Source: Ignavibacterium sp.
GTDB lineage: Bacteria > Zixibacteria > MSB-5A5 > GN15 > PGXB01
Assembly: GCA_020724775.1 (NCBI GenBank)
Contig: DYGG01000026.1
Span: forward strand, 1-45,854
Length of the DNA stretch: 45,854 nt
Reading direction: 5' to 3'
Shown: positions 7,775-16,435 of the stretch, one piece after another
Layout of the letters: each line of letters starts with the position of its first letter
Position numbering within the stretch: position 1 is the first letter of the stretch
The notes under the pieces: model-generated
What the model saw: the letters and a program-made list of their open reading frames with translations, nothing else
What the model was told of the DNA's origin: nothing
The model's database searches: none
Made by a program: the position numbers and the translations under genes

Positions 7775-10385
7775 CAAGCCGCTCTTTCCATCTGTTCAAA
7801 ATCCGCAACGCCTCAAGAGGTGTCAGGCTGTTAAGTTCGAGCCGTCGCAATTCCTCCTCCAATTCCGAGGATGGTTTCTCGAATAGGGAATGCTGATTAA
7901 TATTCTTTTGAATCCCTCGCGCCAGTTCTGATTGCGAGAATTTCCCCGACTCAAGCAGTTTCAAAAGGTCGCGCGCCCGTCCGATTACTTTACGCGGAAC
8001 ACCCGCCAAACGAGCCACTTCGATGCCATACGAGTCGTCACACCCGCCGGGAACAATCTTGTGCAGGAAAACTATCTGGTCCTGCCATCTCTTAACCGCC
8101 ACCTGAAAATTCCGCACTCTTTCATATAACGCCGCCAGTCCGGTCAGTTCGTGATAATGAGTCGCGAATATTGTGCGGGCTTTTACATTTTCATTGATGT
8201 ACTCAACAACCGCCCAGGCGATGGAGAGACCGTCAAAGGTAGAAGTCCCCCGGCCTACCTCATCCAGAAGAATCAAAGAACTCTCCGTGGCATTGTTCAG
8301 GATATTTGACGCCTCAATCATTTCCACCAGGAATGTCGATTGCCCCCGCGCCAGATTATCTACAGCTCCGACTCTGGTGAAGACCCGGTCAACCAGACCG
8401 ATAGTCGCCTTTTCCGCCGGCACAAAGGAGCCTATCTGCGCCATTATTACGATTAATCCGATCTGCCTAAGATAGGTTGACTTGCCTGACATATTCGGGC
8501 CGGTCAGAATCATGATTCGTTCGCGGTTCGAATCCAGACTCAGTTCATTCGGTATGAATGTTCCGGGCGGAAGTATCTCCTCGATTACCGGGTGACGTCC
8601 CGCCTTTATTTCAAGAATCTGACTCTCACTGATTTCCGGCTGCACATACATTTTCTCCGCCGCCAGATTAGCCAAAGAAACGATGAGGTCAAACTCGGCA
8701 AGAATCTCCGATGCCTCCAGTTGTCTCTTGATTGACTGCGCTACGGCTTCCACCAGTTCATTGAACAGCCGCTCTTCCAGTGAGAATATCTTCTCTTCTG
8801 CCGCCAGAATCAGTTCCTCTTTTGCCTTGAGGTCTTCGGTTATGAATCTTTCCGCATTGACCAGGGTCTGCTTTCTGATATAATTTTCCGGAGTCTTATC
8901 CAGATTGCTCCGTGTTATTTCGATGTAATAGCCGAAGACTTTGTTGAATCCGACCTTGAGTGAGGCAATTCCGGTTCTCTCCCGTTCAATCTTCTGAAGC
9001 GACGCTATATATTCCCGCGCCTCCCGTATCGACTCAATCAGTCGGTCCAATTCATTGGAATATCCCGGCTTGACAATATCTCCCTTGGCCGATGTAAGAG
9101 GAGGCTCATCGACAATGGATTTTTCGATTAATTCCGCAACTTCCCGCAATTCAGGATATGCAATGCTACCGGCTCGAAAAACTTCTGCCTCAAGCGCCCG
9201 AGTCAGTTCAATCACATTGTTTCCAATCCGGATAGCGCTTCCTATTAATGCCAGTTGGCGAGGATTGATTTTGCGCATTCCCAAACGGCCGCAAAGCCGT
9301 TCCCAGTCAGCAAGTTCTTTTAACAAATCTGCCAGTTTCGTGGCCGGTTCCCGTTTCTGGTGCAGTTCCGCTACACCCGCCATCCGTCTTTCGATAAACG
9401 CCCGCGACTTGAACGGTCGGAGAATGCTCTCTCTGAGTCGTCGCGCGCCGGCCGCGGTCGCGGTGCGGTTAAGGGAGTGGAACAGGGAGCCTTGCTCGGA
9501 ATTGTCGGAGAGGTTTCGCACCAGTTCCAGATTGCGCACAGTATTGTAATCAAGCAGCATATGCCGTTCATAATCAGCCGGCGATATCTGCGTGATATGG
9601 TCCAGTTTCGTTCGATTATTCTCTTTCAGATAGCGGAAGATCGCTCCGGCGGCCGAGAGCCCCTCTCTGAAATGTCCCACCCCGAAACCGTCCAGCGTGC
9701 TTACCCCAAAAAACTGCTGCAGTTCTGAAACCGCATTTCTGTAGTCGAAATTATGTTCTTCGGTCGGAGTGACCTGACGATTCAACGCTCGTGTCAACAG
9801 AAGCGATACTGGCGACGTTCCTGCGGAGCCATTGGAGTTCTGCGGGATTAGAATCTCGCGCGGGGATAGTATTTGGAGACGCTGGCTCAAATCGTCGCTC
9901 TGCCCTTCATAGACAAAAATCTTTCCGGTGGTCAGGTCAATATATGCCAGTCCCAACTTCTTCTCGGATTCGGCACAAACGGCGGCAAGATATAACGGCG
10001 CGCTGGCTTCGGTCATCCCTTCCAAAGTAGCCGTGCCCGGGGTCAGTATTTCAACCACTTCCCGCTTGACCACTCCCCGCGCTAATTTAGGGTCTTCCAC
10101 CTGCTCCACCACAACCACTTTTTCCCCTGCCGCCAGAAGCCGCGCCATATATTTGTCCATAGCATGATACGGCACCCCCGCCAACGGAATTTTTTTCCCG
10201 TCTATATTGCCGCGGGAGGTCAGCGCTACATTCAGTATCGGCGCCGCCTTGATGGCGTCATCCCCGAACATTTCATAAAAATCCCCCATTCGGAAGAACA
10301 GTATTTTATCGGGATGCTGCGACTTAATGCGGTAATATTGACGCATCAGGGGTGTCATGGCATCTTTTCGGGAACCTGTGCTCAT
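7764..10385 (-). CDS. mutS: DNA mismatch recognition protein MutS
   Basis: This 873-residue protein is a full-length MutS1. The mismatch-reading Phe-x-Glu is Phe36-Tyr-Glu38 in MGDFYEMF. Connector, lever and clamp domains fill about 120-590. The ABC-type ATPase has Walker A GPNMSGKS (629-636), the Walker B Asp708-Glu709 in LILLDEVGRGT, and the ATHYHEL switch (741-747). It binds mispairs and recruits MutL. ATG at 10385 overlaps the stop of the upstream SPOR-domain gene (ATGA). A second in-frame ATG at residue 10 fits the usual MutS N-terminus (MTPLMRQY) and could be the true start. It is tightly coupled to mutL downstream. Confidence 0.97.
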   Translation of the reverse strand: MSTGSRKDAMTPLMRQYYRIKSQHPDKILFFRMGDFYEMFGDDAIKAAPILNVALTSRGNIDGKKIPLAGVPYHAMDKYMARLLAAGEKVVVVEQVEDPKLARGVVKREVVEILTPGTATLEGMTEASAPLYLAAVCAESEKKLGLAYIDLTTGKIFVYEGQSDDLSQRLQILSPREILIPQNSNGSAGTSPVSLLLTRALNRQVTPTEEHNFDYRNAVSELQQFFGVSTLDGFGVGHFREGLSAAGAIFRYLKENNRTKLDHITQISPADYERHMLLDYNTVRNLELVRNLSDNSEQGSLFHSLNRTATAAGARRLRESILRPFKSRAFIERRMAGVAELHQKREPATKLADLLKELADWERLCGRLGMRKINPRQLALIGSAIRIGNNVIELTRALEAEVFRAGSIAYPELREVAELIEKSIVDEPPLTSAKGDIVKPGYSNELDRLIESIREAREYIASLQKIERERTGIASLKVGFNKVFGYYIEITRSNLDKTPENYIRKQTLVNAERFITEDLKAKEELILAAEEKIFSLEERLFNELVEAVAQSIKRQLEASEILAEFDLIVSLANLAAEKMYVQPEISESQILEIKAGRHPVIEEILPPGTFIPNELSLDSNRERIMILTGPNMSGKSTYLRQIGLIVIMAQIGSFVPAEKATIGLVDRVFTRVGAVDNLARGQSTFLVEMIEASNILNNATESSLILLDEVGRGTSTFDGLSIAWAVVEYINENVKARTIFATHYHELTGLAALYERVRNFQVAVKRWQDQIVFLHKIVPGGCDDSYGIEVARLAGVPRKVIGRARDLLKLLESGKFSQSELARGIQKNINQHSLFEKPSSELEEELRRLELNSLTPLEALRILNRWKERLDEQ

Positions 10386-11371
10386 CGCACCACCACTTGG
10401 TATGACTCTTTTTCCTCATCTTCAAGGCGGTCTCGGAATTCCATCGCTTTATCCGTGGAGCGAAAACGTCCCACGTATACCACATAATATTTCCTGCCGG
10501 AGATGGTTTTTGCGTCAATTTCCACCGGCGCCTTATATTTTTTCATCCGTTCGGCAAGCGCTTCGGCGTTGGCTTTTTGCGAGAAGACGCCTGTCTGCAA
10601 CGAATAGACTGTGCCGGTCAAGGTTTCCGCTTTCTGGTCGACGCTTCTTTGCTCAAAACTTTCAAACCGGTCGGCAAGTTCTTCCAGCCCGATTGAACCG
10701 GGATAACTCTCCTTCAGAAGATTATAGTAATGGATTGCATCATCAACTCGTCCCGTTTCAATCGCCGCCGACGCCATCAGGTACATCGCCGCCGCGGAAA
10801 GTTCTTCATCTTTTGACTTTATAATTTTCCGGCATAAATTCTGCGCCTCGCCATATTTTTTTCTCGCCAGGAATTCGCTTGACTGGCTCAAGCGAATCTG
10901 ATTAATCAGTTGCGCCGATGCCCCCTCTTTGATAATCTGCTCTTTCAGTTTAGCGGCTACCGTCTTATCGCCGCTTCTTTCGACCGCCAGCGCCCGAAGA
11001 TACATCATTTGCTCGCGGTACTTACCGGCCTCCCATACCCCCAAATATTCATCTGTGACTCGCAGAAGACTCTCAAAATTCCCATCCGCCAGCAGTAAGT
11101 AGGCTTTTGTCTTAAAAAAGTACTCGGCGTAGTTCGGAGGCACCCCGGCTCGCGAGGCTGTTTCCAGCAACTGCGACAACTTTTGGCCTTCTGTCTCCAG
11201 CAATGCCTGACCCAGCAGCAGAAGACCGTCGCGGCGCGACGCCGAGACCTGACGATTCAGTTCCAGTCGGGCTTCGCTCAAGTTACCGGAGTTTATCAGT
11301 TCAATGATATCGGTGGCCCCAGTTACTCTCGCTCCCCCTAAAACCGCCAGTAAAACAAGAAAAAAACGCAT
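10382..11371 (-). CDS. Exported SPOR-domain protein with helical repeats
   Basis: This 329-residue protein has an N-terminal signal peptide (MRFFLVLLAVLGGARVTGA). About 200 residues of TPR-like helices follow, including ALLETEGQKLSQLLE and AAMYLMASAAIETGRVDDAI. A C-terminal SPOR domain (about 253-329) contains YSLQTGVF, a central helix AEALAERMKK, and YYVVYVGRF. SPOR domains bind peptidoglycan stripped of stem peptides and place proteins at division septa, so a periplasmic cell-wall or division role is likely. Its ATG (11371) shares one base with the lapB stop (TGATG) and its stop overlaps the mutS start. It is therefore embedded in a translationally coupled string. The specific function is unknown. 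Confidence 0.85.
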   Translation of the reverse strand: MRFFLVLLAVLGGARVTGATDIIELINSGNLSEARLELNRQVSASRRDGLLLLGQALLETEGQKLSQLLETASRAGVPPNYAEYFFKTKAYLLLADGNFESLLRVTDEYLGVWEAGKYREQMMYLRALAVERSGDKTVAAKLKEQIIKEGASAQLINQIRLSQSSEFLARKKYGEAQNLCRKIIKSKDEELSAAAMYLMASAAIETGRVDDAIHYYNLLKESYPGSIGLEELADRFESFEQRSVDQKAETLTGTVYSLQTGVFSQKANAEALAERMKKYKAPVEIDAKTISGRKYYVVYVGRFRSTDKAMEFRDRLEDEEKESYQVVVR

Positions 11372-12510
11372 CAGATCACAAAACTGTCAACCGCTTTGCA
11401 GGATGGACACTGCCACTTTTTGGTGCGCGATTTGTATCCGCAGCGAGTACAGTGATACTCGTTCTCTACCGCCTCCCGACGATGCTCCAGACGGTTTATC
11501 AGGTCGCTCAGCCGCTTCTTATCTCCTACTGTCAGCGATATCTTGGCTAAGTCAAGTACGGGCATATATGACTCCGGATGGTCTTCAATCGCGACCGACA
11601 GATGGTCCATGGCGTCGCCATATTCCCCCTTTTTGTAATGATATTCCGCCAACGTCAGCCGGGCGTCCAGATTTTTCGGCGAGGTTTCCAGAATTTCGTT
11701 ACATATCGTATATATGTCGCCGAATTTCCCCAAGTCAAAGAGGGCTCTCTTCAACCGCCCCAGCACAAAGTGTGACGCTTCCGGAACCGTCTTAATTAAT
11801 CGTTTCCAGAATTCAACGGCATCTTCTTCTCGATTTTCAGCAAGGTATGAGTCGCCAATAAAAATGTATGCCGGAATGCAGGCGGCATCCAGATTAATTG
11901 CTTCCTTGAAAAGTAATCTCGCTTTGTGATATTCCTTTTCATTGTAGAGTTTCTCGCCCTGGAGAAACTTATAAACCGCAAGGGCTCCTTTCGACTTGGC
12001 TCCGTCACTTTTAACCAGCCGTTCTTTCATTTCAAACGCCGCTTCCCAGTCGCCGGTGCGGGAATACAGTTCCAGAAGTCTCTCCGCCGCCCAGCGGTCG
12101 TCACCCCCAATTGAAATCAATTCCCGCAGCGCCGATAGAGCCGAGGCATTGTCGTTCAACGCCAAAAAGTCCTCAGAGAGCGCCCGGAGAATCAGCCGCT
12201 TAGCATCGGGCGAAAGACCATGTCTAATGGTCAGGTCTTTGTGCACCTGAAGCGCCTTATCGATCTTGCCGTATTTTCGAAGAATATTGCCGATACGGAC
12301 GTAGGCGTCGATGTTTTCACTGTCTTCCGCAACCGCCTCCCGGAATTTGCCAAAAGCCTCATCATCGCGGCCGTCCAGCAACGCCTTCAGCCCCTCGATA
12401 TATGATGTTAAATCTTTCCCTTTCTTCTCCTTCTTGAAACGGTCGTAGTAGAGATATATGAATAGAAGCGCCGAGAGTGCCAAAATAAATATTATGACAA
12501 TGCTGTCCAT
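11371..12510 (-). CDS. lapB: LapB/YciM-like TPR protein with zinc ribbon
   Basis: This 379-residue protein has the LapB plan: an N-terminal transmembrane helix (about 3-22), a run of TPR motifs through about residue 340, and a C-terminal rubredoxin-type metal site with Cys354/Cys357 and Cys368/Cys371. In E. coli LapB sits on the cytoplasmic side of the inner membrane and steers LpxC to FtsH, balancing lipopolysaccharide synthesis. Presence here implies a lipid A-containing outer membrane, although lpx genes are not in the window. The lapA-type gene ends 3 bp upstream, the classical lapA-lapB pairing. Family assignment is firm from architecture plus neighbour; the LpxC role is transferred from E. 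coli. Confidence 0.88.
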   Translation of the reverse strand: MDSIVIIFILALSALLFIYLYYDRFKKEKKGKDLTSYIEGLKALLDGRDDEAFGKFREAVAEDSENIDAYVRIGNILRKYGKIDKALQVHKDLTIRHGLSPDAKRLILRALSEDFLALNDNASALSALRELISIGGDDRWAAERLLELYSRTGDWEAAFEMKERLVKSDGAKSKGALAVYKFLQGEKLYNEKEYHKARLLFKEAINLDAACIPAYIFIGDSYLAENREEDAVEFWKRLIKTVPEASHFVLGRLKRALFDLGKFGDIYTICNEILETSPKNLDARLTLAEYHYKKGEYGDAMDHLSVAIEDHPESYMPVLDLAKISLTVGDKKRLSDLINRLEHRREAVENEYHCTRCGYKSRTKKWQCPSCKAVDSFVI

Positions 12511-12513
12511 GTT

Positions 12514-12849
12514 TTACTCCTGATGGTCCCCGGGTTTGCTGAGAAGATTTTTGGCTTCTTCAATAGGCCTATTCCGAAGCGCCGTTACCTCCGTCTGAAG
12601 CCCCTTAATCGCCCTGTTAGATTCTCGCAATTGGTTGGACAGTTTTAGATAAACGGTAATGAATAACAGAAGCGAGACCAGCGCTCCCAGCACAAAAGAC
12701 CAGAAAACCACCGTTATAAGAGGGACATCATAGCGCTGAGTCCAGATCAGGTCAACATCCACGGTTTTGGCCGGGCCTGTATTATAGATGGCAAATCCGA
12801 CAACTATCAAAATAATAATGAGGATCAGAATTGACCTGAACACCCACAT
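12514..12849 (-). CDS. lapA: LapA-domain inner membrane protein
   Basis: This 111-residue protein has two transmembrane helices (about 5-22 and 43-66) joined by a short polar segment, then a cytoplasmic coiled-coil tail (LRESNRAIKGLQTEVTALRN). This is the layout of LapA/DUF1049 proteins, which pair with LapB. The ATG at 12849 has a very strong AGGAGG ribosome binding site. It begins the lapA-lapB-SPOR-mutS-mutL-miaA string, in which every junction is a 3-bp gap or an overlap. Confidence 0.85.
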   Translation of the reverse strand: MWVFRSILILIIILIVVGFAIYNTGPAKTVDVDLIWTQRYDVPLITVVFWSFVLGALVSLLLFITVYLKLSNQLRESNRAIKGLQTEVTALRNRPIEEAKNLLSKPGDHQE

Positions 12850-12924
12850 ACTTCCTCCTTGGAAGAAAATCCGTTTCTAAATATGAGATAAATATTGTCT
12901 ATCTGCCGTCGCCCGATGTCACAC

Positions 12925-13581
12925 TTATCTTTCAGTGAATTGCAGACCGTTCAGCAACTCCAGAAATTCCTTTTCGATACTGTCGAAATAGCGCCATTCA
13001 CAGACCAGGTTGAGCATGATGATATGTTTGTCCTTCTTGGCAAATAAAATAGAGCCGCCATAAAAGTCTGAAACCACATCGGCCCGGTCCGACTCGGAAC
13101 CGGCCCGCTGCACTTCCAGGGTATAGCGCAGTTGGGTCGAAATCCGCACGCCGGGAATCTCGCCGGCATTCATCCGTGAGCGCTTTTTCAACTGAAAATT
13201 GCCGAACATGTTCTTAAATTCTTGAAAGATATTGTTCTTCTGTTTGGACTTAAACCCCTCCGACAACATCGAATCCGCAAACTGGTCCGGTGTCAGAGAA
13301 GATGTATCAACATAAACGGTTACCTTGGGTATCGTAGTGTAATTAGGCGCATGCTGAAAATGAAGGGGGATATCGTACTGCTTCTTGACCAAAACCAGTC
13401 TTACCGGGCTTTTGGCTTTTTTGATAGAATAATCCCAGGCGGCCGGAATTGCCAGTGCGAAACCATAATCGTTGTCAGTGTACACGCTTTTATCTACCTG
13501 GCCTGCAAGATCCTTCTTCCTGGCGTCACTATCCCCGACATACAGAAGAACCAGCCCTAAGACAATTATCAACCTTTTCAT
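12925..13581 (-). CDS. Secreted hypothetical protein
   Basis: The start is ATG at 13581, supported by GGAGG seven bases upstream and a signal peptide directly after it (MKRLIIVLGLVLLYVGDSDA). An upstream extension to 13617 is open but has no ribosome binding site. The mature protein of about 200 residues contains YGFALAIPAAWDY, a pattern seen in PsbP/DcrB-like exported proteins that bind hydrophobic ligands. This resemblance is weak. No catalytic motif is visible. It has its own promoter and is separated by 75 bp from lapA, so it is probably a single-gene unit or the leader of the lapAB string. Confidence 0.75.
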   Translation of the reverse strand: MKRLIIVLGLVLLYVGDSDARKKDLAGQVDKSVYTDNDYGFALAIPAAWDYSIKKAKSPVRLVLVKKQYDIPLHFQHAPNYTTIPKVTVYVDTSSLTPDQFADSMLSEGFKSKQKNNIFQEFKNMFGNFQLKKRSRMNAGEIPGVRISTQLRYTLEVQRAGSESDRADVVSDFYGGSILFAKKDKHIIMLNLVCEWRYFDSIEKEFLELLNGLQFTER

Positions 13582-13607
13582 TACACTACCTCCAGATTGC
13601 TTATAAC

Positions 13608-13636
13608 TATTTATCAATTATACAGTTGGTAGTCAA
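13608..13636 (-). promoter_or_regulatory. Sigma-70-type promoter for the secreted hypothetical
   Basis: On the minus strand TTGACT (13631-13636), a 17-bp spacer and TAAATA (13608-13613) lie just upstream of the GGAGG and ATG at 13581, predicting a leader of about 20 nt. Confidence 0.55.
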
Positions 13637-13690
13637 GAAATATTTCAAAAAAATATTGCCGTACATTAATAATTGAACCGCATTGCCACT

Positions 13691-13724
13691 GATACCAACC
13701 GGTAAAGGAAACGGTCGTGGTATC
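13691..13724 (-). terminator. Hairpin directly after the DUF362 gene
   Basis: Arms 13691-13697 and 13718-13724 pair perfectly (GATACCA/TGGTATC), extended by an inner ACCG/CGGT. The hairpin starts at the stop codon of the DUF362 gene. There is no T-run on the minus strand, so it may act as a weak terminator or protect the mRNA 3' end. Confidence 0.4.
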
Positions 13725-14821
13725 TAAATGTTATGACGCCGCTTATATTGAGTGAATAATTGTCCCCATTCTGTCCTGCTGAATTTCCTTATAATCGACC
13801 GTCCGATAGTGGGATACCAGAGCCAGTCATGATAGAAGTTGCTCGCCATCGGGGCCCAGACTACCAGCGGCGAATGAAGCGCAATCTTTTCCAAAAACCG
13901 CAAGGGTCCCAGCCGTAACATCTGGTCGCCCCAGATTACAAAAGATTTCTTGGTCTTGAAGCCGAAATTAATCCCGCTAATATCTTTCCCTTTAATCTCA
14001 ATTTCTCTGATATCGGCAACTCCCAGTCCCCGGTCGTGACAGAGACGCAAATAAGGAATTTCCATCGGCTCAAAGCCCATCAGATGCGCCGCCACGGCAT
14101 CAATCGCCACGGAATCAGCCGACGCCAGCAGCATATTTTTCCCGTGCGGTACCATTGTTCGCGGTCCGGCTCCATCGCCGCAAACTGTTCCATCCATTAC
14201 GGCAAGGAGCGACGGGTGCAATTCTTTCTGCATTATCATCAAATCGACCAGAACTTCATGGATATATTTGTGCGCATAATGGCGAACTTCTTTTAAGAGT
14301 CCCCCAAAGGCATTCTTAATGGCGCCGGTGGTGACTGAATGCCCGTGAGTTTTTACCGTCGGCAAATGAATAATCTGCTTCCCCGGGTAGAGCGCCGGAA
14401 TTTCAATCCCCTCGGGGAAAATCTTGTTCAGCCGAAGCAATTTCTCTTTGAATTCATATTTAATCCATCCCACATCGGTCAACGCCGTGAATCCTAAGCC
14501 GTACTTATTTAATACCGGCATCCAGCAATTGTTTCTTGCCCCCTTTATCGGGTCGGTTACCACAGTCTTGTTTTCAAGCGGGATAATTCTTTCCGGCGCG
14601 TAACCGTCTTCCAGTAATGTCTTCACCACCCCTTCCAGTTGCCAGGGTTGAGAGGAGCAAGCCGGGAAATATTTTGTCCAGGAGAGATTCAACTTAAGAA
14701 TCGTCTCCCGTTCCGGCTTTATGATGTTCTGATAGCCGACAAGGTGAAGAAGGCGGCGATAATCCTCTATTACAGTCGTGGCCGATGTATCCAGCACCGC
14801 CACGAGGCTTCGTGCACTCAT
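13724..14821 (-). CDS. DUF362 domain-containing protein
   Basis: This 365-residue protein belongs to the DUF362 family. Recognisable pieces are the early KLNLSWT segment, HLPTVKTHG, TGAIKNAFGGL, the Asp-Gly turn AVMDGTVCGDGAGPR and the ADSVAIDAVAAHLMG helix. No Cys-rich ferredoxin cluster, found in some DUF362 proteins, is present. The biochemical activity of the family is not established. The ATG at 14821 overlaps the stop of the polysaccharide deacetylase gene (ATGA). It is thus the last gene of the polysaccharide block, which suggests a role tied to the cell envelope. A hairpin follows its stop. Confidence 0.8.
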   Translation of the reverse strand: MSARSLVAVLDTSATTVIEDYRRLLHLVGYQNIIKPERETILKLNLSWTKYFPACSSQPWQLEGVVKTLLEDGYAPERIIPLENKTVVTDPIKGARNNCWMPVLNKYGLGFTALTDVGWIKYEFKEKLLRLNKIFPEGIEIPALYPGKQIIHLPTVKTHGHSVTTGAIKNAFGGLLKEVRHYAHKYIHEVLVDLMIMQKELHPSLLAVMDGTVCGDGAGPRTMVPHGKNMLLASADSVAIDAVAAHLMGFEPMEIPYLRLCHDRGLGVADIREIEIKGKDISGINFGFKTKKSFVIWGDQMLRLGPLRFLEKIALHSPLVVWAPMASNFYHDWLWYPTIGRSIIRKFSRTEWGQLFTQYKRRHNI

Positions 14822-15681
14822 CGTTCAAACCCAATCGGTTTGCGATTCAGCGTCTCGAGGTATTCGCGCGCCGGGCAGAATTCAAAATCTCCGAGAAGGT
14901 GATTTAATTTTCGCAGCAAAGTGGAAATGGAGCCGTACTGACGGTACTTCTGAAGCAGGCTCAGACCTTTGAGGCGGGGCATATTATTATCGAGTTCCCA
15001 GGGATGAACATAAAGCACGGCGGGCTGCCCCAGGCGATTCATTTTTCTTATAATTCCCGCCGTGTACCAGAGGGGTGAATGGCGAAGGTAGCCGCCGCCG
15101 CAAACAGGAAGCCTCTTCCCCAGTACTTTAACAGTTGACGCGGGAATTTCGTGCAAAACCCGGCCATCCTCGAGTTTCATCTTGAAAATCTCGTTGGGCG
15201 CCGAGGGGTCACCATAGATATCATGTTTGATAGGAAAAAGTGAAGAATCGTATGAAAAGCCGAGGTCAGCAAGGACTTCAAACGCCCATTTGGTAGTGGA
15301 ATCAATCGACCAACTTGGCGCCCGGTAACCTACCGGCGCAATGCCGCAGGCGTTTCGAATTGCCTTGATTGCCATTTCCGTATCCAGTCGAAATAGTTCC
15401 TTGTCGGCTTTTTTGACCATGAGATGGCGATAACTGTGGCAGGCTATTTCATGTCCCGCGGCGGCTATTTCATCTATTAAAGCGGGGAACCGGTCGGCGA
15501 CCCATCCCAGCACAAAAAAGGTCGCCCGAACCTCATGCCTTTCAAATAAGTCAAGCAGTCGCTCGGTATTGCCAACCACCCGCGAGGGCAGTTCATCCCA
15601 CTCCCGAAAATCGATATTCTCTTTCAGATTTTCGACGACAAACCAGTCTTCCAGGTCAACGGTCAGGATATTAGTCGGCAC
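14818..15681 (-). CDS. Polysaccharide deacetylase (XrtA-system/DUF3473 type)
   Basis: This 287-residue carbohydrate esterase 4 (NodB-fold) protein carries the metal/catalytic Asp in TVDLEDWF (7-14), ATFFVLGWVADR, the His-x3-His motif in CHSYRHLMV, GYRAPSWS, and a late VLYVHPWEL motif. Length and C-terminal region fit the deacetylases found beside exopolysaccharide and exosortase loci. It would remove N-acetyl groups from a surface polysaccharide. No signal peptide is seen, which is usual for this subgroup. The start is GTG at 15681 with an AGAGG ribosome binding site. It lies 38 bp after the BY-kinase gene and overlaps the DUF362 gene. Confidence 0.9.
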   Translation of the reverse strand: MPTNILTVDLEDWFVVENLKENIDFREWDELPSRVVGNTERLLDLFERHEVRATFFVLGWVADRFPALIDEIAAAGHEIACHSYRHLMVKKADKELFRLDTEMAIKAIRNACGIAPVGYRAPSWSIDSTTKWAFEVLADLGFSYDSSLFPIKHDIYGDPSAPNEIFKMKLEDGRVLHEIPASTVKVLGKRLPVCGGGYLRHSPLWYTAGIIRKMNRLGQPAVLYVHPWELDNNMPRLKGLSLLQKYRQYGSISTLLRKLNHLLGDFEFCPAREYLETLNRKPIGFER

Positions 15682-15719
15682 CGACTTACCTCTCTTATTA
15701 TGAAGGAGATACGGAGCGC

Positions 15720-16424
15720 CTATTCTTTGGTAGGCGAATAATTGTAACCGTAATAACTGTAATCATAGTAATACGGAAGAGAGTGGGTCAAATTGTTGAC
15801 GACCACGCCTAACACCTTCTCTTTCTGGCGGGCGAGAAGGCCGGTGGTGCGGGTTATGACGCCACGCGGAGTGGAGCCGGCTTTCACCACCAATAATACT
15901 CCGTCCACCTCATCCATTAAAATCAGCGGGTCGGATACCGGCACCACGGGAGATGTGTCAATCAAAATCAGTTCGTAGTAAAATTTCAATTCCTCAAGAA
16001 GTTTGTGAATGGCCGGACCGTTTATAATGTCCGAAGGATTTTCCAGATGCCTTCCGGCCGTCAGTATGTCCAACTTCTCCAGCGCCGTCTGCTTAACGAC
16101 CGTGCGCACAGCCGCTCCATCGAGAAGCACCTCGGCTATCCCTTTTTCCCGCGATAATCCGAACAATCTGTGTATGGTCGGACGGCGCAGGTCGAAGTCG
16201 ATAAGAAGGGTCTTCCTGCCTTTGTGGCGGGCGGCCGTCATTGCCAGAAATGAGGATATCAGGGATTTCCCCTCCGAAACCATCGAGGACGTAATCATGA
16301 TAGACCGTTTGTTCTGGGGGGACTTAAGCCCGTTGAGATTATGCAATAGCCGCCGGAACTCCGATGCCTCAGGTGATTCTACATCATAATAATCGACTAA
16401 ATTAAGATATTTTTCCTTTCCCAA
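15720..16424 (-). CDS. CpsD/CapB-type BY-kinase
   Basis: This is a 234-residue bacterial tyrosine kinase catalytic subunit. It shows Walker A SEGKS (50-54, Lys53), Walker A' LLIDFDLRRP (73-82) and Walker B ILIDTSP (153-159). The C-terminal tail has a Tyr cluster with eight tyrosines between 218 and 229, the usual autophosphorylation sites. These kinases control polymerisation and export of capsular or exopolysaccharide. They need a transmembrane activator (CapA/Wzc-N type), but none is encoded nearby. The start is TTG at 16424, supported by GGAGGAG just upstream, whereas the next in-frame ATG lies inside the catalytic domain. Confidence 0.9.
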   Translation of the reverse strand: MGKEKYLNLVDYYDVESPEASEFRRLLHNLNGLKSPQNKRSIMITSSMVSEGKSLISSFLAMTAARHKGRKTLLIDFDLRRPTIHRLFGLSREKGIAEVLLDGAAVRTVVKQTALEKLDILTAGRHLENPSDIINGPAIHKLLEELKFYYELILIDTSPVVPVSDPLILMDEVDGVLLVVKAGSTPRGVITRTTGLLARQKEKVLGVVVNNLTHSLPYYYDYSYYGYNYSPTKE

Positions 16425-16435
16425 GTCTCCTCCGT

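Noticed and set aside
16266-16280. Defective Walker A in the BY-kinase (SEGKS instead of GEGKS)
   Set aside because: The Lys and following Ser are present and BY-kinases vary at the preceding position, so loss of activity is not supported.
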